Part shown: in pieces, positions 1 through 9,329 of the stretch
Layout: the number at the start of each line of letters is the position of its first letter
Position numbering within the stretch: position 1 is the stretch's first letter
DNA from: Ryuthela nishihirai
Taxonomy: Eukaryota; Arthropoda; Arachnida; Araneae; Heptathelidae
Reading direction: 5' to 3'
Length of the DNA stretch: 64,000 nucleotides
Assembly (NCBI GenBank): GCA_038380435.1
Contig: JAWZYU010000028.1
Span: 45,815,095-45,879,094 of the forward strand
Position numbers and translations under genes: made by a program
Notes under the pieces: model-generated
Seen by the model: the letters and a program-made list of their open reading frames with translations, nothing else
Told to the model about the DNA's origin: nothing
Databases searched by the model: none

Positions 1-1090
1 CCTTTCCCCTCTCCTTCTTTCATCATCTTGATTGGCGTCGTGTTCCTCTTTTCACTCCTCCGACTCATTCATCTCTTACAACTCTCTCTCTTCCCTCCTT
101 TTAAAAGAACTCTCCATCCCTTCGAGCTCCTTCTCTTCAACACCTTTCACCTTTTTTCTTCTTTGTGAACTTCTTTCGCACCTCAGCTTTCCGCCTTCTT
201 TGCTCTCGTTCGCTTTTTCTCTGTCCTCCATCTTCGTCTCAATTCAACTCTCTTTACCTCATCTCACTTTGCTTACTTCTTCCTTTATCTTCCCGCTACC
301 TGTTATCCACCATCTTATCTAGCTATCCTCATTCTCCACTTTCCTATTCACAACTTTTCCCTTCCTCATCTCTCCTCTCCTCATCTCTCTTCTCCATCCA
401 CTAGTTATTAGCCTTTACTATTACTTCTCTTCTATTCACTCCTATCATTCTTTCTTAGCCATCCAGTACTTCTTCCCATTTTTATCGTTTCTCTACTAAC
501 TGTATCCTTATCTCTTTCTACTAACTGTATCCTTATCTCTTTCTACTACTTTTTATCATTCTCTAATCTCTTTTTATCATTCTCTAATCTCTTTTTATCA
601 TTCTCTTGTTCTCCTCCACTAACCACTACTTATTCCATTTCACTTGTCATTTCTATTTGCAACTCATCCTTCTTCTCCATCCACTATTTATTCTCTTTTC
701 GATCCCTCCATATCTCCCTTTTCGATCCTATCTATCTCCTCTTCCCTTTCAATACATATTTCTCTTTCATCTCTTCACTATACAACTAAATCTTCCTTTT
801 TCGGAGCATTTCTATACCCACTTTCTGAGATTTCATTTTCGGAGCATTTCTATACCACTTCTGGGACGAAGTGGCAAGGAGGAGGAGGAGAGAAAAGAGG
901 TGAAAGAGAGAAAAGTTCATCAATTGAAATAGAGAAGTTGGAGATCGAAGACTACTTACCCTGTCTATCTACTCACAACTTATTCCTTTTCATTACACAC
1001 TAATTATTTCTTTTTCTAATACTTTATCCTCGTTAAATCCATTAATTATTATCCTTTCTATCATTAATTCATTGGTATATTTACTTTTAT
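1..1090. other. Pyrimidine-rich low-complexity DNA, no gene
   Basis: The + strand is dominated by C and T (short CTTCTCT, TTTATCATTCTC and similar runs). The block at 485-600 repeats a short 'TTTTTATCATTCTCTAATC' motif several times. Small open frames exist only because the strand is purine-poor; they are rich in Ser, Leu and Phe and resemble no family. A short purine-rich stretch lies at 865-925. I see no splice-bounded exon, RNA gene or transposon end. Confidence 0.7.
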
Positions 1091-1095
1091 TCACC

Positions 1096-1283
1096 GTCCC
1101 GTGGCCGAGTGGTTAGCGCGTTTGGCTACTGATCTAAGGGACCTGGGTTCGAGCCCCGGATAAGGCATGGATGTTTGTGTCGTTTTTCTGCTGAGGTCCT
1201 GCCATCCTCTCAGACCTTCTACTGTGGCATATAAACTGACAGGCTCCTGTCAGACCTCTGTGGCAAGCAGCTGCTTGAGGGGG
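1096..1283 (+). mobile_element. tRNA-derived SINE, family 2 (Ser/Leu-tRNA-like head)
   Basis: The head reads like a type-II tRNA, with an A-box-like TGGCCGAGTGG near 1102 and a B-box GGTTCGAGCCC near 1146. The acceptor ends (GTCCCGT and TAAGGCA) pair poorly and the anticodon loop is irregular, so this is a SINE head and not a working tRNA gene. A tRNA-unrelated body follows, containing GCTGAGGTCCTGCC and ACAGGCTCCTGTCAGACC. The same body recurs reverse-complemented at 8763-8893 and, much diverged, at 49.9-50.0 kb. Repetition at three loci is the main evidence. No target duplication was found. Confidence 0.72.
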
Positions 1284-1679
1284 TAATTTTTTTTATATTT
1301 ACTTCTTAACCTTTACTCTATATTATTACTTAACCTTGTTTCATATTTATTACTTAACATTCTTCTCTATATTATTACTTAACCTTATTCTCTATTTACA
1401 AATTAACCCTCTTCTCTGCTATTTACCCTTTTTCTGTATCGATTCTATTCCCTTTTTCTGTATCGACTCTATTTTTTCTGTATCGATTCTATTCCCTTTC
1501 TATCACACATCTGCCTACTACTTATACTTTCTAACCATTCCTCTTCTCTTTACATTATTTACCGATCCATACTTATTCTTCCTAACTATCCCCTACTTAG
1601 TAACTTTACTACCACTTCTATAACCATTGCTTATTCTCCTTTTTTCCACTTCTGTATTCACTGCTTATTCTCCCTTTCC
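1284..1679. other. AT/CT-rich spacer with short tandem motifs
   Basis: A TTATTACTTAACCTT-like motif is repeated loosely at 1300-1400. A CTGTATCGATTCTATTC motif is repeated three times at 1434-1500. There is no coding signature. Confidence 0.6.
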
Positions 1680-2017
1680 ATCGCCTTTGCTCCGCAAAAT
1701 TCCCCGTCCCGCCCACGGTCAGTAGGGGACACCGATGGGCTTGGAAAGGCCGCCGTCCGTCGAATGGGACGTTAAGCTGTGGCTCCGTGTGCGGGAGAGC
1801 CATACCCTGTGCACGTTAAAGAACACGCTGGATGGCCTTGACGGGAGGCTACCATCTGTCTCCCAACAGCTGTTCAGTGGGTTCCCTCCCACAACCCCTC
1901 CCCCAACCTTCCCCAAACCTTCTCTGAGCCTTCGGGGTCCATGTGACCTGGCCATTTAGCCCATGGTGTGCAAAAAAGTGCCGCTCAGAGGTAAAACAAC
2001 CCAACCCATCGCCTTTG
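1680..2017 (+). mobile_element. SINE family 1, 5'-truncated, with 10-bp target-site duplication
   Basis: The body occupies 1690-2007, running from TCCGCAAAATTCCCC through the conserved GTTAAAGAACACGCTGG segment to the tail AAACAACCCAACCC. The tRNA head is missing. The ten bases ATCGCCTTTG occur immediately before (1680-1689) and after (2008-2017), as expected for a target-primed reverse-transcription insertion that stopped early. A small internal expansion of C-rich sequence at 1885-1920 is not seen in other copies. Confidence 0.9.
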
Positions 2018-2640
2018 TATTCGCTATATATCATCCAATTCCCCCCCCCCCCGTTTATTCTCATTCTCTTTACTCTATTCGTTTCCCTTTTCTATATATA
2101 CATTTCTGTATCTACCATTCACCTTCCTTCTCTCTGTAGTTTCTAACTTCCTCTTTATTTTCCCACTCCTTATCCTCTTTGTCCTCATCTCATTCCCGAT
2201 CCGTTTCTCAAAGTTTCACCTTTTCCTTCCACCTCTCCTCGGGCTTCCTCCATTCCTCCAATTTCTTCTCTAAACTCAACCTCCAATTCTATCCACCACT
2301 TTTGCTCCACCCTGCATCCACTACCTATCCTCTTCCTCCCCTGCATCTGCCAATAACCCAAACCCACAATTCATCCTCTTTGGTACTCATTACAACGTCT
2401 TTCTCCGCCTTAACCATCGACGTAGACTCCTCCACTTCCACCTCATCCTTCGCTGCTAGCTAAGAAAGCGGTTCTTCATCGGAAGTCCGCGTTCTCTCCC
2501 CCCCTACACCTTCCCCCTTCCTCATTCTTTTTTATCCCTTCTCTGGGTTCTTTTTTTGCCCCAGTAGCCAACTATGGAGGCTATTGGCTCCTCTCAGATT
2601 GGAGGCTCCTTAATCTTGTCTACTTGTCAGCAATGAGCTT
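2018..2640. other. Pyrimidine-rich spacer, no gene
   Basis: CT-rich DNA with a C-run at 2041-2052. Open frames at 2179-2463 are serine-rich low-complexity translations with no recognisable domain. I see nothing functional. Confidence 0.6.
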
Positions 2641-3212
2641 TCTCTGACACCGAGAGCAAGAAGAAGTTTTTGGGCCAAGGAGGTGGGTGGTGGCGGGAGA
2701 AGGGAAGGAGAGAGGCTGAAGAAGATTCTTGTTGGATGAAAGAGGAGGATGAGGAGGAAGAGGGAGCTAAAGGGCGCTTTCGGCACCCTCCAGATGACAG
2801 CCATTTAGTACGAAGCCTTGGCCAAAAGGACGAGACGACGACAGACTGGAAGACGAAATGCGTCACTTAGGTAGAGGGGTTGGGGGGCGGGACGCTGACA
2901 AAAGGGGAAAGAAAAGGGGATGGCTTCCGTGTTAGCCACGTGGGCACATATTGATTTTTGTTGGCCTCGTTCGCGTTCATTTCTTCTCGTGTCGTCAGAT
3001 GATGTGTTGTTATTATTGTTTTTGTGCTCTTCGGGTTGCATCGTTTTTTACGAAACTGTTCGAAATCAGGGCAGAACACAAAAAAAACCTGGATTTTTTT
3101 TACGTTGTCTTTTGCTGTAAATTAGATGATATAAAAGTAATGAAAGGTATTATCTGCCTGCCCCGGATCACTCTTGTTTGTATATCTGCTTCTTTCACGT
3201 TTTTGCTCTCTG
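2641..3212. other. Mixed-composition unique DNA, nothing recognised
   Basis: Purine-rich at 2655-2780 and balanced afterwards. An open frame of 147 codons (2951-3394) runs into repeat sequence at its 3' end and has no family resemblance. I do not call a gene. Confidence 0.5.
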
Positions 3213-3299
3213 TAGTGACCTTTAGGTTTGAATCCTTTCTGACTGGGCCAGATGGGATGACCCTTGGGTTCGGATCCTGTCAGACTGTGACAGATTGTA
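3213..3299 (-). repeat. Interspersed repeat with GACAGGATCCGAA motif
   Basis: Read on the minus strand, this segment contains CTGTCACAGTCTGACAGG followed by ATCCGAACC and AGGGTCAT, then a second weaker unit. The same units occur two to three times on the plus strand at 5296-5428, directly after the LTR copy. It is a repeat with about 45-bp periodicity whose element class I cannot assign. Confidence 0.55.
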
Positions 3300-3310
3300 A
3301 TGATAATATC

Positions 3311-3430
3311 GTGTCACGTGACACGAAGGTTTCCAGATCACTAATTTCTAAAATAAAAAATCGTTGCCAGATATTTTTTTTCCGAATTCTGTAATCAACC
3401 ATAGCGTTCGGATATTTTTTTGAGCGACTG
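3311..3430. mobile_element. Right half of palindromic Tc1/mariner-type MITE
   Basis: The segment starts at the symmetric centre GTGTCACGTGACAC and runs through TCGTTGCCAGATATTTTTT to the terminus TTTTTTGAGCGACTG, followed by TA (3431-3432). Only the right arm is present; the left arm seen in full copies is missing, so the copy is truncated near its centre of symmetry. Confidence 0.8.
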
Positions 3431-3432
3431 TA

Positions 3433-4034
3433 CAGTCACTAAAGGAATGAGTAAATACATTATAAACTTCAACTAGAATAATCATGGGATCTCTATACTG
3501 TAAACTTTGAAGACGTTAAAAAATAATCATTTGAAATTCGATCCATTAATTCAACAGCAAATAGGAAATGCTGATTTGGAAAAGGAATATTTTTTTTAAA
3601 CACATATATAAAAACAAATTCATTTTCATCCAACTTCGTTTAAGGAGTTTATACCCAAACCATGTAGGCAATGAAACGAGGTGAACAGCGCGTTGAATAA
3701 GTGGATAGTAGTTGCACGCGATGTATCCGCAAGGGCGAAAACCACATTAGGGATAGGGAGGAGACTTGCAAGGGAGGGGGGGGGGGCGGAATAAGCACCG
3801 CACGCTTTAAGGAGTTCATTATTCTCTATGGCAACGGACGGGGATGGGCGTGGTCACACTTATTTGCCTCTTATTTTTTCGTTGTGTTTGGCGTTTTCGG
3901 ATTTCAACTTTCACAGAGAACAGAAAAAATTTCACAGAGACAGAAAAACAGACCATCTTCTGTTAGTTATTTTATGCCTAAGATGCTCTTTTTTCATTTA
4001 TGTCTCAAGGGAAACGAAAGATGAAGTCATAAGG
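3433..4034. other. AT-rich unique DNA
   Basis: No repeat family or coding signature was seen. A run of 11 or 12 G lies near 3776-3787. Short open frames at 3701-4055 have no recognisable motif. Confidence 0.5.
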
Positions 4035-4036
4035 TA

Positions 4037-4256
4037 CGGTCGCTTAAAAAAATAACCGAACACTATGGTTGATTTCAGAATTCAGAAAAAATATCTGGGA
4101 ACGATTTTTTTTTTTTAGAAATTAGTGATCTGGCAACCTTCGCGTCACGTGACACGAAGGTTGCCAGATCACTGATTTCTAAAAAAAATCGTTGCCAGAT
4201 ATTTTTTCTGAATTCTGTAATCAACCGTAGTGTTCGGACACTTTTCTGAGCGACTG
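4037..4256. mobile_element. Full-length palindromic Tc1/mariner-type MITE
   Basis: Almost the whole element is one inverted repeat. The left arm begins CGGTCGCTTAAAAAAATAACC after a TA at 4035-4036, and the right arm ends TTTTCTGAGCGACTG. The arms meet at GTCACGTGAC near 4147. TA-flanked termini of the form CAGTCGCTCAAAAAAGTAT are typical of Tc1/mariner elements. The element has no coding capacity and would depend on a transposase supplied elsewhere. Confidence 0.87.
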
Positions 4257-4460
4257 ACAGAACGTTACAATTCTAACAATGTTTCCAATCTTGCCCTAAA
4301 AGGGTACATTACAATTTTAGTAATGTTCTCAATCTTATCTAGGGCAGGGACGATTTCCAACAAATATCCTCACTGAACATGATGATTCCTGAGTCAAATG
4401 AACTTCCCATTCTTTGGTGAAGACAAGGTACTTCCGAATGCCAATAATGTCTCCTTCCTC
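4257..4460. repeat. Spacer with one short direct duplication
   Basis: A segment like TTACAATTCTAACAATGTTT and its neighbour CCAATCTT at 4264-4292 recurs, diverged, at 4308-4336 (about 44 bp apart). Nothing else is recognised. Confidence 0.5.
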
Positions 4461-5345
4461 TGTCATGTCCCTTGAATTTTATATTTATTTATTTATTTAT
4501 TGCATATTTTTGTTATATATATTATTGTTGTATATATTTTTATGTGTTCTTGGAAATGTTTGTGTTGGGTTGACTCACTGTTGTTGTTTTCGGGTCTGAA
4601 GCTTGCTGCTTGTTTTAAGAATCAATGCCAGAAGTTGTTTATCGCCGTAAATGACTAGCCTAGGGGCGCTAGTGCAGCGACGAGGTTAGGCGGGAGATTT
4701 GAAAGCTTTAGTCTTTGCCTTAACTGTCGAACGAACAAGGTCGTTGCGACACGCGTCAAAAGGACGCCGCCTTTCTCAAAAAGTAACCCTTGAAGTCAGG
4801 GTGCGATTCGAAGAGGGAATCCAGATTCTTGGAGAATCTTGTCTTTTATTCTTGTGGTTCAGGAGGAGCCACAGTGTAGTCAAAGGAAAATCCTTTCGCC
4901 GAGTTTTTGAGGTCTGTAAAGTGAGAAATTGCAGAGTGTGCAATTCTCCACCTCATTTTAGTAATATTTGCAGTAGCAAAGCAGCAAAGGCTCACGGAGT
5001 TGAGCGGTGAATTTGATAGTAGTTTTGTGGATTCAGAAAGAATCACAGTGTGAAGCAGCAAAGGCCCACGGAGTGGAGTTCATTCCCAGCACGTAGCTGT
5101 ATATAGTGTGAATAAAAATTGTGTCGTCCCTATATAACTCTCGTGCAGTAATTGATGGACAATTCATGTTCATCATTCAAGACCAGTTTCTTCAAAGGCA
5201 TACAGTGGCACGGGCTTAAAAACCCGCGAATCTGTGAGTTTCATCGAAGTGAATTAAGTAATTTCATCATCGTCCCTCTCTCCTGTGTGGAATGGGACAT
5301 CATATCTGGCTTAGTCGGAAAGGATCCGAACCACGGGTCATCACA
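4461..5345 (+). mobile_element. LTR (solo or fragment), LTR family 1, copy 1
   Basis: It begins TGTCATGTCCC and matches the LTR at 48291-49150 along roughly 830 bp, with only scattered differences by eye. It contains a TATATA-rich leader, an AATAAA polyadenylation-type signal near 5110, and CAGTGGCACGGGCGT-like sequence near the 3' end. After about 5285 the two copies diverge: here GTGTGGAATGGG and the GACAGGATCCGAA repeats follow. The true 3' end may therefore be near 5285 or at a TCATCACA at 5338-5345. No matching target duplication was found, and no internal retrotransposon genes adjoin it. Confidence 0.75.
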
Positions 5346-5428
5346 TCTGTCACAGCCTGACAGGATTTAGGGAAGAGGACATCACATCTGTCACAGTCTG
5401 ACAGGATCCGAAAAAGAGGTCACTACAC
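5296..5428 (+). repeat. Interspersed repeat, two to three units with GACAGGATCCGAA
   Basis: Units share CATCTGTCACAG, CTGACAGGAT and a GGTCAT/GGACAT spacer. They correspond to the inverted copy at 3213-3299. They abut the end of the LTR copy and the start of the 17-bp tandem array, so a mobile origin is plausible but unproved. Confidence 0.55.
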
Positions 5429-5613
5429 CATCCTTTTACGAATACCGTCCTCTTAAGAATACCATCCATTTACGAATACCGTCCTTTTAAGAATACCATC
5501 CATTTAAGAATACCGTCCATTTATGAATGCCGTCTTTTTATGAATACCGTCCAGTTAAAAATACCATCCATTTAAGAATACTGTCCTTTTATGAAAGCCG
5601 CCCTTTTACGAAT
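5427..5613 (+). repeat. 17-bp minisatellite, 11 units
   Basis: Eleven consecutive 17-bp units of the form ACCRTCCWTTTAYGAAT, for example ACCATCCATTTACGAAT and ACCGTCCTTTTAAGAAT. There are a few substitutions per unit and essentially no length change. Confidence 0.88.
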
Positions 5614-6420
5614 ACCATCCGAAACTACTCGAACATATTTGTCTCATAAATTATTATCAAATAAATATATATTTATACTTTTTACTCTGATTTAAAAACC
5701 GAATCTTCAAGAGTAACTCCACAACGAATTTATGCAATATGTGGGTACTCATCTGAAGTTGAATGTTCCTCATCTGACTCTATTAATGAGAAGGAATCGA
5801 TTACTCTAAATTTGTCGCCTGTCACAGAATGAAGGAACACTTCATCACCTAATTAAAGGTCCTGATGCTCAGAACCGAAAACCAACATGGTCACATCGCC
5901 TATGCTGATGCAATATATAGATATATTTCTCTCTTCATCCTCCTAAATCATCCATGCATCCATCCTCGTTACGACACTTTTAGAAACGCACGCGCTCGAA
6001 AGACGAAACGTCATCTATCATCCAATGCGTCGTTAATTATTTCGGAGCAAAGTTCTCTCTTAGATTCACAGTTACGATATTAATGATGGGGGAGGATGGT
6101 GGAAGAGGGGGGGGAGGGCTTGGTTAATTATCATATTTTCGATCGGAACTTCGTTCCAAGAATTCCTGTGGAACTGTACCTGTGCCTCTCTTCTTAAATT
6201 ATATCTTCCTATTGGCTATTTTATGCTCTTGAATAGTTGAGCCAGAGAGTGTCTGTTTGTTTGAAGTCGATGAACAGCTGAATCGATCCGTGATGAGAGG
6301 AAATTTTTCATCTGGGTGTCATTAGTTGGATTTGGTACCTCTCATCCTGAGGAGACTCCTTTGGATGTATAGTGAACTGAATTGCTATGTTGCGACATTC
6401 ACAAGACTCAAGAAAATCCC
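5614..6420. other. AT-rich unique DNA
   Basis: No coding, RNA or repeat signature beyond a G-run at 6101-6117. Short open frames (5865-6083) show no family resemblance. Confidence 0.5.
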
Positions 6421-6424
6421 CATC

Positions 6425-6800
6425 CTCCTCATCTTCAGCCTCTCTCTCTCTCTTCTTCTCCATCATCCTTCTCTCCTTTCTTCATCCTACTAATCTCATC
6501 ATCTTCATCCTACTTTCTCTCATCATCTCCATCTCCCTTTCTCTCGTCATCTTCATCATTCTTTCTCTCATCATCTTCATCCTCCTTTCTCTCATCATCT
6601 TCATCCTCCTTTCTCTCATCATCTTCATCCTCTTTTCTCCCATCATCTTCTCATCCTTTCTCCCATCATCTTCATCCACCTTTCTCCTATCCTCTTCATC
6701 CTCCTTTCTCCTATCCTCTTCATCCTCCTTTCCCTCATCCTCTTCACCCTCCTTTCTCTCATCATCTTCATCGTCCCTCTTTTCTTCATCTTCATTTTCC
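6425..6800 (+). repeat. CT-rich 24-bp minisatellite
   Basis: Imperfect tandem units built from CATCTTCATCC and TCCTTTCTCTCATCAT, with a period close to 24 bp. The + strand is nearly purine-free, which explains the overlapping Ser/Pro-rich and Ile/Leu-rich open frames. These are not genes. Confidence 0.8.
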
Positions 6801-6985
6801 CACTCCTGCTCCCCTCATTCTCATATACATCTCCCCTCCCTCTCTTCCTCCGTATCTTGCAAATAAATATCTAAAACATTTGTCCCTTCCCACTTTGAAA
6901 CGTATCTGAAATTAACTTCCTACAGCATTCAAACCTGAAATAACATCCATACTATTCTCAGGATACATCCATACATTCTCAAAGT

Positions 6986-7400
6986 ACAAGGGGTGCCAAT
7001 AGGTTTGTGGCTCCTTGAGCCTATTGAGACCACCATCACCGCACAAGGGTATGTTGACGTACTTCGGCGACCACCTACCCTCTTTTCATGGCTATCCCTA
7101 TCCCACAGCAGGATAAATTTTTACAACAAGACAATGCCCCTTCTCATTGCTCCCATTTGTCAAAGAACTAGTTGGAGGAGCATTCACAACCCTCACTATT
7201 GGGCATCTGTGGGAAGACGCGGAGCAATGCGTTACAGCCCAAAAACCCCCACCGTCAACTCTCGGACCTTTAGGAACTGCTGTCGTGGAATCATGGACTG
7301 TAATATCACCCGAAAGTTTCCAACACCTGTTCGAGTCCATGCCGCGACGTGTTGCTGTTCTTGTGAGGGCAAAAGATGGACCGACACGTTATTAGCTGGG
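6986..7400 (+). pseudogene. Tc1-like (DD34E-type) transposase fragment, frameshifted
   Basis: The translation keeps pieces of a Tc1-family transposase in order. Around 7005-7080 it reads ...TAQGYVDVLRRP. Around 7110-7165 it reads FLQQDNAPSHCSHLSK, the region of the second catalytic Asp. Around 7270-7395 it ends ESFQHLFESMPRR then RAKDGPTRY and a stop, matching the usual C terminus (...SMPRR...AKGGPTKY). Reading requires at least two frame changes and crosses an in-frame stop after the Asp motif. The DLNPIE segment with the third acidic residue is not recognisable, and the N-terminal DNA-binding half is absent. It is dead. Whether it once mobilised the nearby MITEs cannot be decided from this fragment. 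Confidence 0.8.
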
Positions 7401-7424
7401 TGTGTATCATACATTATCCTTTCA

Positions 7425-7640
7425 GTGCAAACAACCCAATTCATCTCAAAAGAGCTACAACATGTCAACAGTAATGAACACCCTAGATGGGCACCCTTAA
7501 TGGGAATCTTCCATTTCCCTGTCAACAACTTTCCAGTTGAGCTCTTTCACCTCTTCTTTTACGAACCTTTGGGATTCTCGTAAATTGGCAATTTAGTCCA
7601 CTGGGAGCAAAAAAATGATGCGGAGAAATAAAACAACCAA
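7425..7640 (+). mobile_element. Old, strongly diverged SINE family 1 tail fragment
   Basis: It keeps the order of landmarks of the SINE body and tail: AATGAACACCCTAGATGGGC, CCTTTGGGATTC, GGCAATTTAGTCCACTGGG, GCAAAAAAATGATGCGGAG and AAAACAACC. Similarity is patchy, so this is a much older insertion than its neighbours. Confidence 0.6.
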
Positions 7641-7700
7641 CTTTAATGCCACGATTGAAAGGCTCATTGATGACACCCTCCCCCACCCTATGCCCCCAGT

Positions 7701-8360
7701 TTTTGATGAAGTTGAGTTGGGTTGTTTTACCTCTGAGCGGCACTTTTTTGCACACCATAGGCTAAATGGACAGGTCACATGGACCCTGAAGGCTCAGAGA
7801 AGGTTGGGGAAGGGGACCCACTAGAACAGCTGTTGGGAGACAGATGGTAGCCTCCCGTCAAGGCCATCCAGCGTGTTCTTTAACGTTGGGTTGTTTTACC
7901 TCTGAGCGGCACTTTTTTGCACACCATGGGCTAAATGGCCAGGTCACATGGACCCTGAAGGCTCAGAGAAGGTTGGGGAAGGGGACCCACTAGAACAGCT
8001 GTTGGGAGACAGATGGTAGCCTCCCGTCAAGGCCATCCAGCGTGTTCTTTAACGTTGGGTTGTTTTACCTCTGAGCGGCACTTTTTGCACACCATGGGCT
8101 AAATGGCCAGGTCACATGGACCCCGAAGGCTCAGAGAAGGTTGGGGAAGGGGACCCACTGGAACAGCTGTTGGGAGACAGTTGGTAGCCTCCCGTCAAAG
8201 CCATCCAGCGTGTTCTTTAACGTGCACAGGGTATGGTTCTCCCACACACGGGGCCACGGTTTAACGTCCCATCCGACGGACTGCGGCCTTTCCAAGCCAA
8301 TCGGTGTCCCGTACTAACCGTAGGCAGGGCGGGAAATTTTGCGGATTTTGATGAAGTGAG
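7701..8360 (-). mobile_element. SINE family 1 with three tandem tail modules, flanked by a 15-16-bp target duplication
   Basis: On the minus strand a 5'-truncated body is followed by three consecutive tail modules of 169 bp, starting at 7717, 7886 and 8055 in plus coordinates. Each module runs from GTTAAAGAACACGCTGG to AAAACAACCCAA. The junction is the same each time (TTTAACG joined to TTGGGTTG on the plus strand). TTTTGATGAAGTTGAG at 7701-7716 and TTTTGATGAAGTGAG at 8346-8360 flank the complete trimer. The three-tail structure was therefore inserted in a single event. Confidence 0.88.
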
Positions 8361-8762
8361 AGATAGAACGAAGTAAAGAAAATATTTCGACGCTGTAAAC
8401 AATTAAGTTCCAAAACTACTGCCTTTCGTATCTAAGAGCTTATAACATTGTTCGATAAATCCTGAACTGTTTCGTCACGACGCGGAACAAAGACTTTGTT
8501 GACGTGCAACAGAGAGAAGTGAACGTGAGCTTGCAACAATTGGAAGCGTCATGTCCGAGAAGCTTAATTGTGACACGCCGTCGAAGGAGGATAATTAACA
8601 CTAATTGATGGAGTAAGAAGAGAAAAGTTTTTGACGAGATTTCAAATGCAGCAGAAACTGAGAATCTACAATGAACGAGACTGAGAATCATCGTCATCGT
8701 CATCTTCGACAAATCATCGCCATCGTGAGAGACAACACTAAAATCCAGAGCAATAATATATA
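8361..8762. other. Unique DNA, nothing recognised
   Basis: Balanced composition. A 115-codon minus-strand open frame (8440-8787) has no domain signature and overlaps the next SINE, so I do not call it a gene. Confidence 0.5.
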
Positions 8763-8893
8763 CCCCCCTCAAGTAGCTGCTTGCCACAGAGGTCTGACAG
8801 GAGCCTGTCAGTTTATATGCCAGAGTAGAAGATCTGAGAGGAAGGCAGGACCTCAGCAGAAAACAACACGAACATCCATGCCTTACCTGGGAG
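8763..8893 (-). mobile_element. SINE family 2, head missing
   Basis: The reverse complement of the body at 1160-1283 (CTCAAGTAGCTGCTTGCC, GACAGGAGCCTGTCAG, GGCAGGACCTCAGCAG, CATCCATGCCTTA). It stops where the tRNA-like head would begin, a typical 5' truncation. Confidence 0.75.
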
Positions 8894-8976
8894 AAGGAAA
8901 AACGTTGTTGTCGCGATTATTGCCAAAAAATAATAATAAGAGCACTAGAGTAGCATCACAATTTCCAACAACAGTA

Positions 8977-9191
8977 CAGTCGCTCAAAAAAAGTATCCGA
9001 ACACTATGATTGATTACAGAATTCAGAAAAAATATTTGGCAACCATTTTTTTTAGAAATTAGGAATCTGGCAAACTTCGTGTCACGTGACACGAAGGTTG
9101 GTTCACTAATTTCTAAAAAAAATCGTTGTCAGATATTTTTTCTGAATTCTGTAATCAATCATAGGTGTTCGGATATTTATTTGAGCGACTG
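8977..9191. mobile_element. Full-length palindromic Tc1/mariner-type MITE with TA duplication
   Basis: The left terminus CAGTCGCTCAAAAAAAGTAT follows TA (8975-8976). The right terminus TTTGAGCGACTG is followed by TA (9192-9193). The arms are inverted copies meeting at GTGTCACGTGACAC near 9085. The right arm has lost a few bases just after the centre (GGTTGGTTCACTAAT). Confidence 0.9.
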
Positions 9192-9329
9192 TACAATCAA
9201 CGTCAATGATAATGATAACAATAATACTACTACCATCATTAACAACAGTAGCAGCGTTAGCAGTGTTAATAAGAGTAACACATAATAATCTTTACAAAAA
9301 ATGCAGCGGGGGGGGATCAGTTGGTATTC
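9192..9329 (+). repeat. AAT/AAC-rich spacer
   Basis: Short imperfect trinucleotide-like runs (AATGATAACAATAATACTAC and similar), then a run of G at 9308-9315. No gene. Confidence 0.5.

Noticed and set aside
1096..1170. Functional tRNA-Ser or tRNA-Leu gene
   Set aside because: Poor acceptor pairing, an irregular anticodon loop and a repeated non-tRNA body downstream show it is a SINE head.
2001..2007. Telomere-like repeats (TTGGG/CCCAA)
   Set aside because: The motif occurs only as a few units at SINE 3' ends and is part of the SINE tail; no telomeric TTAGG or TTAGGG run was seen.
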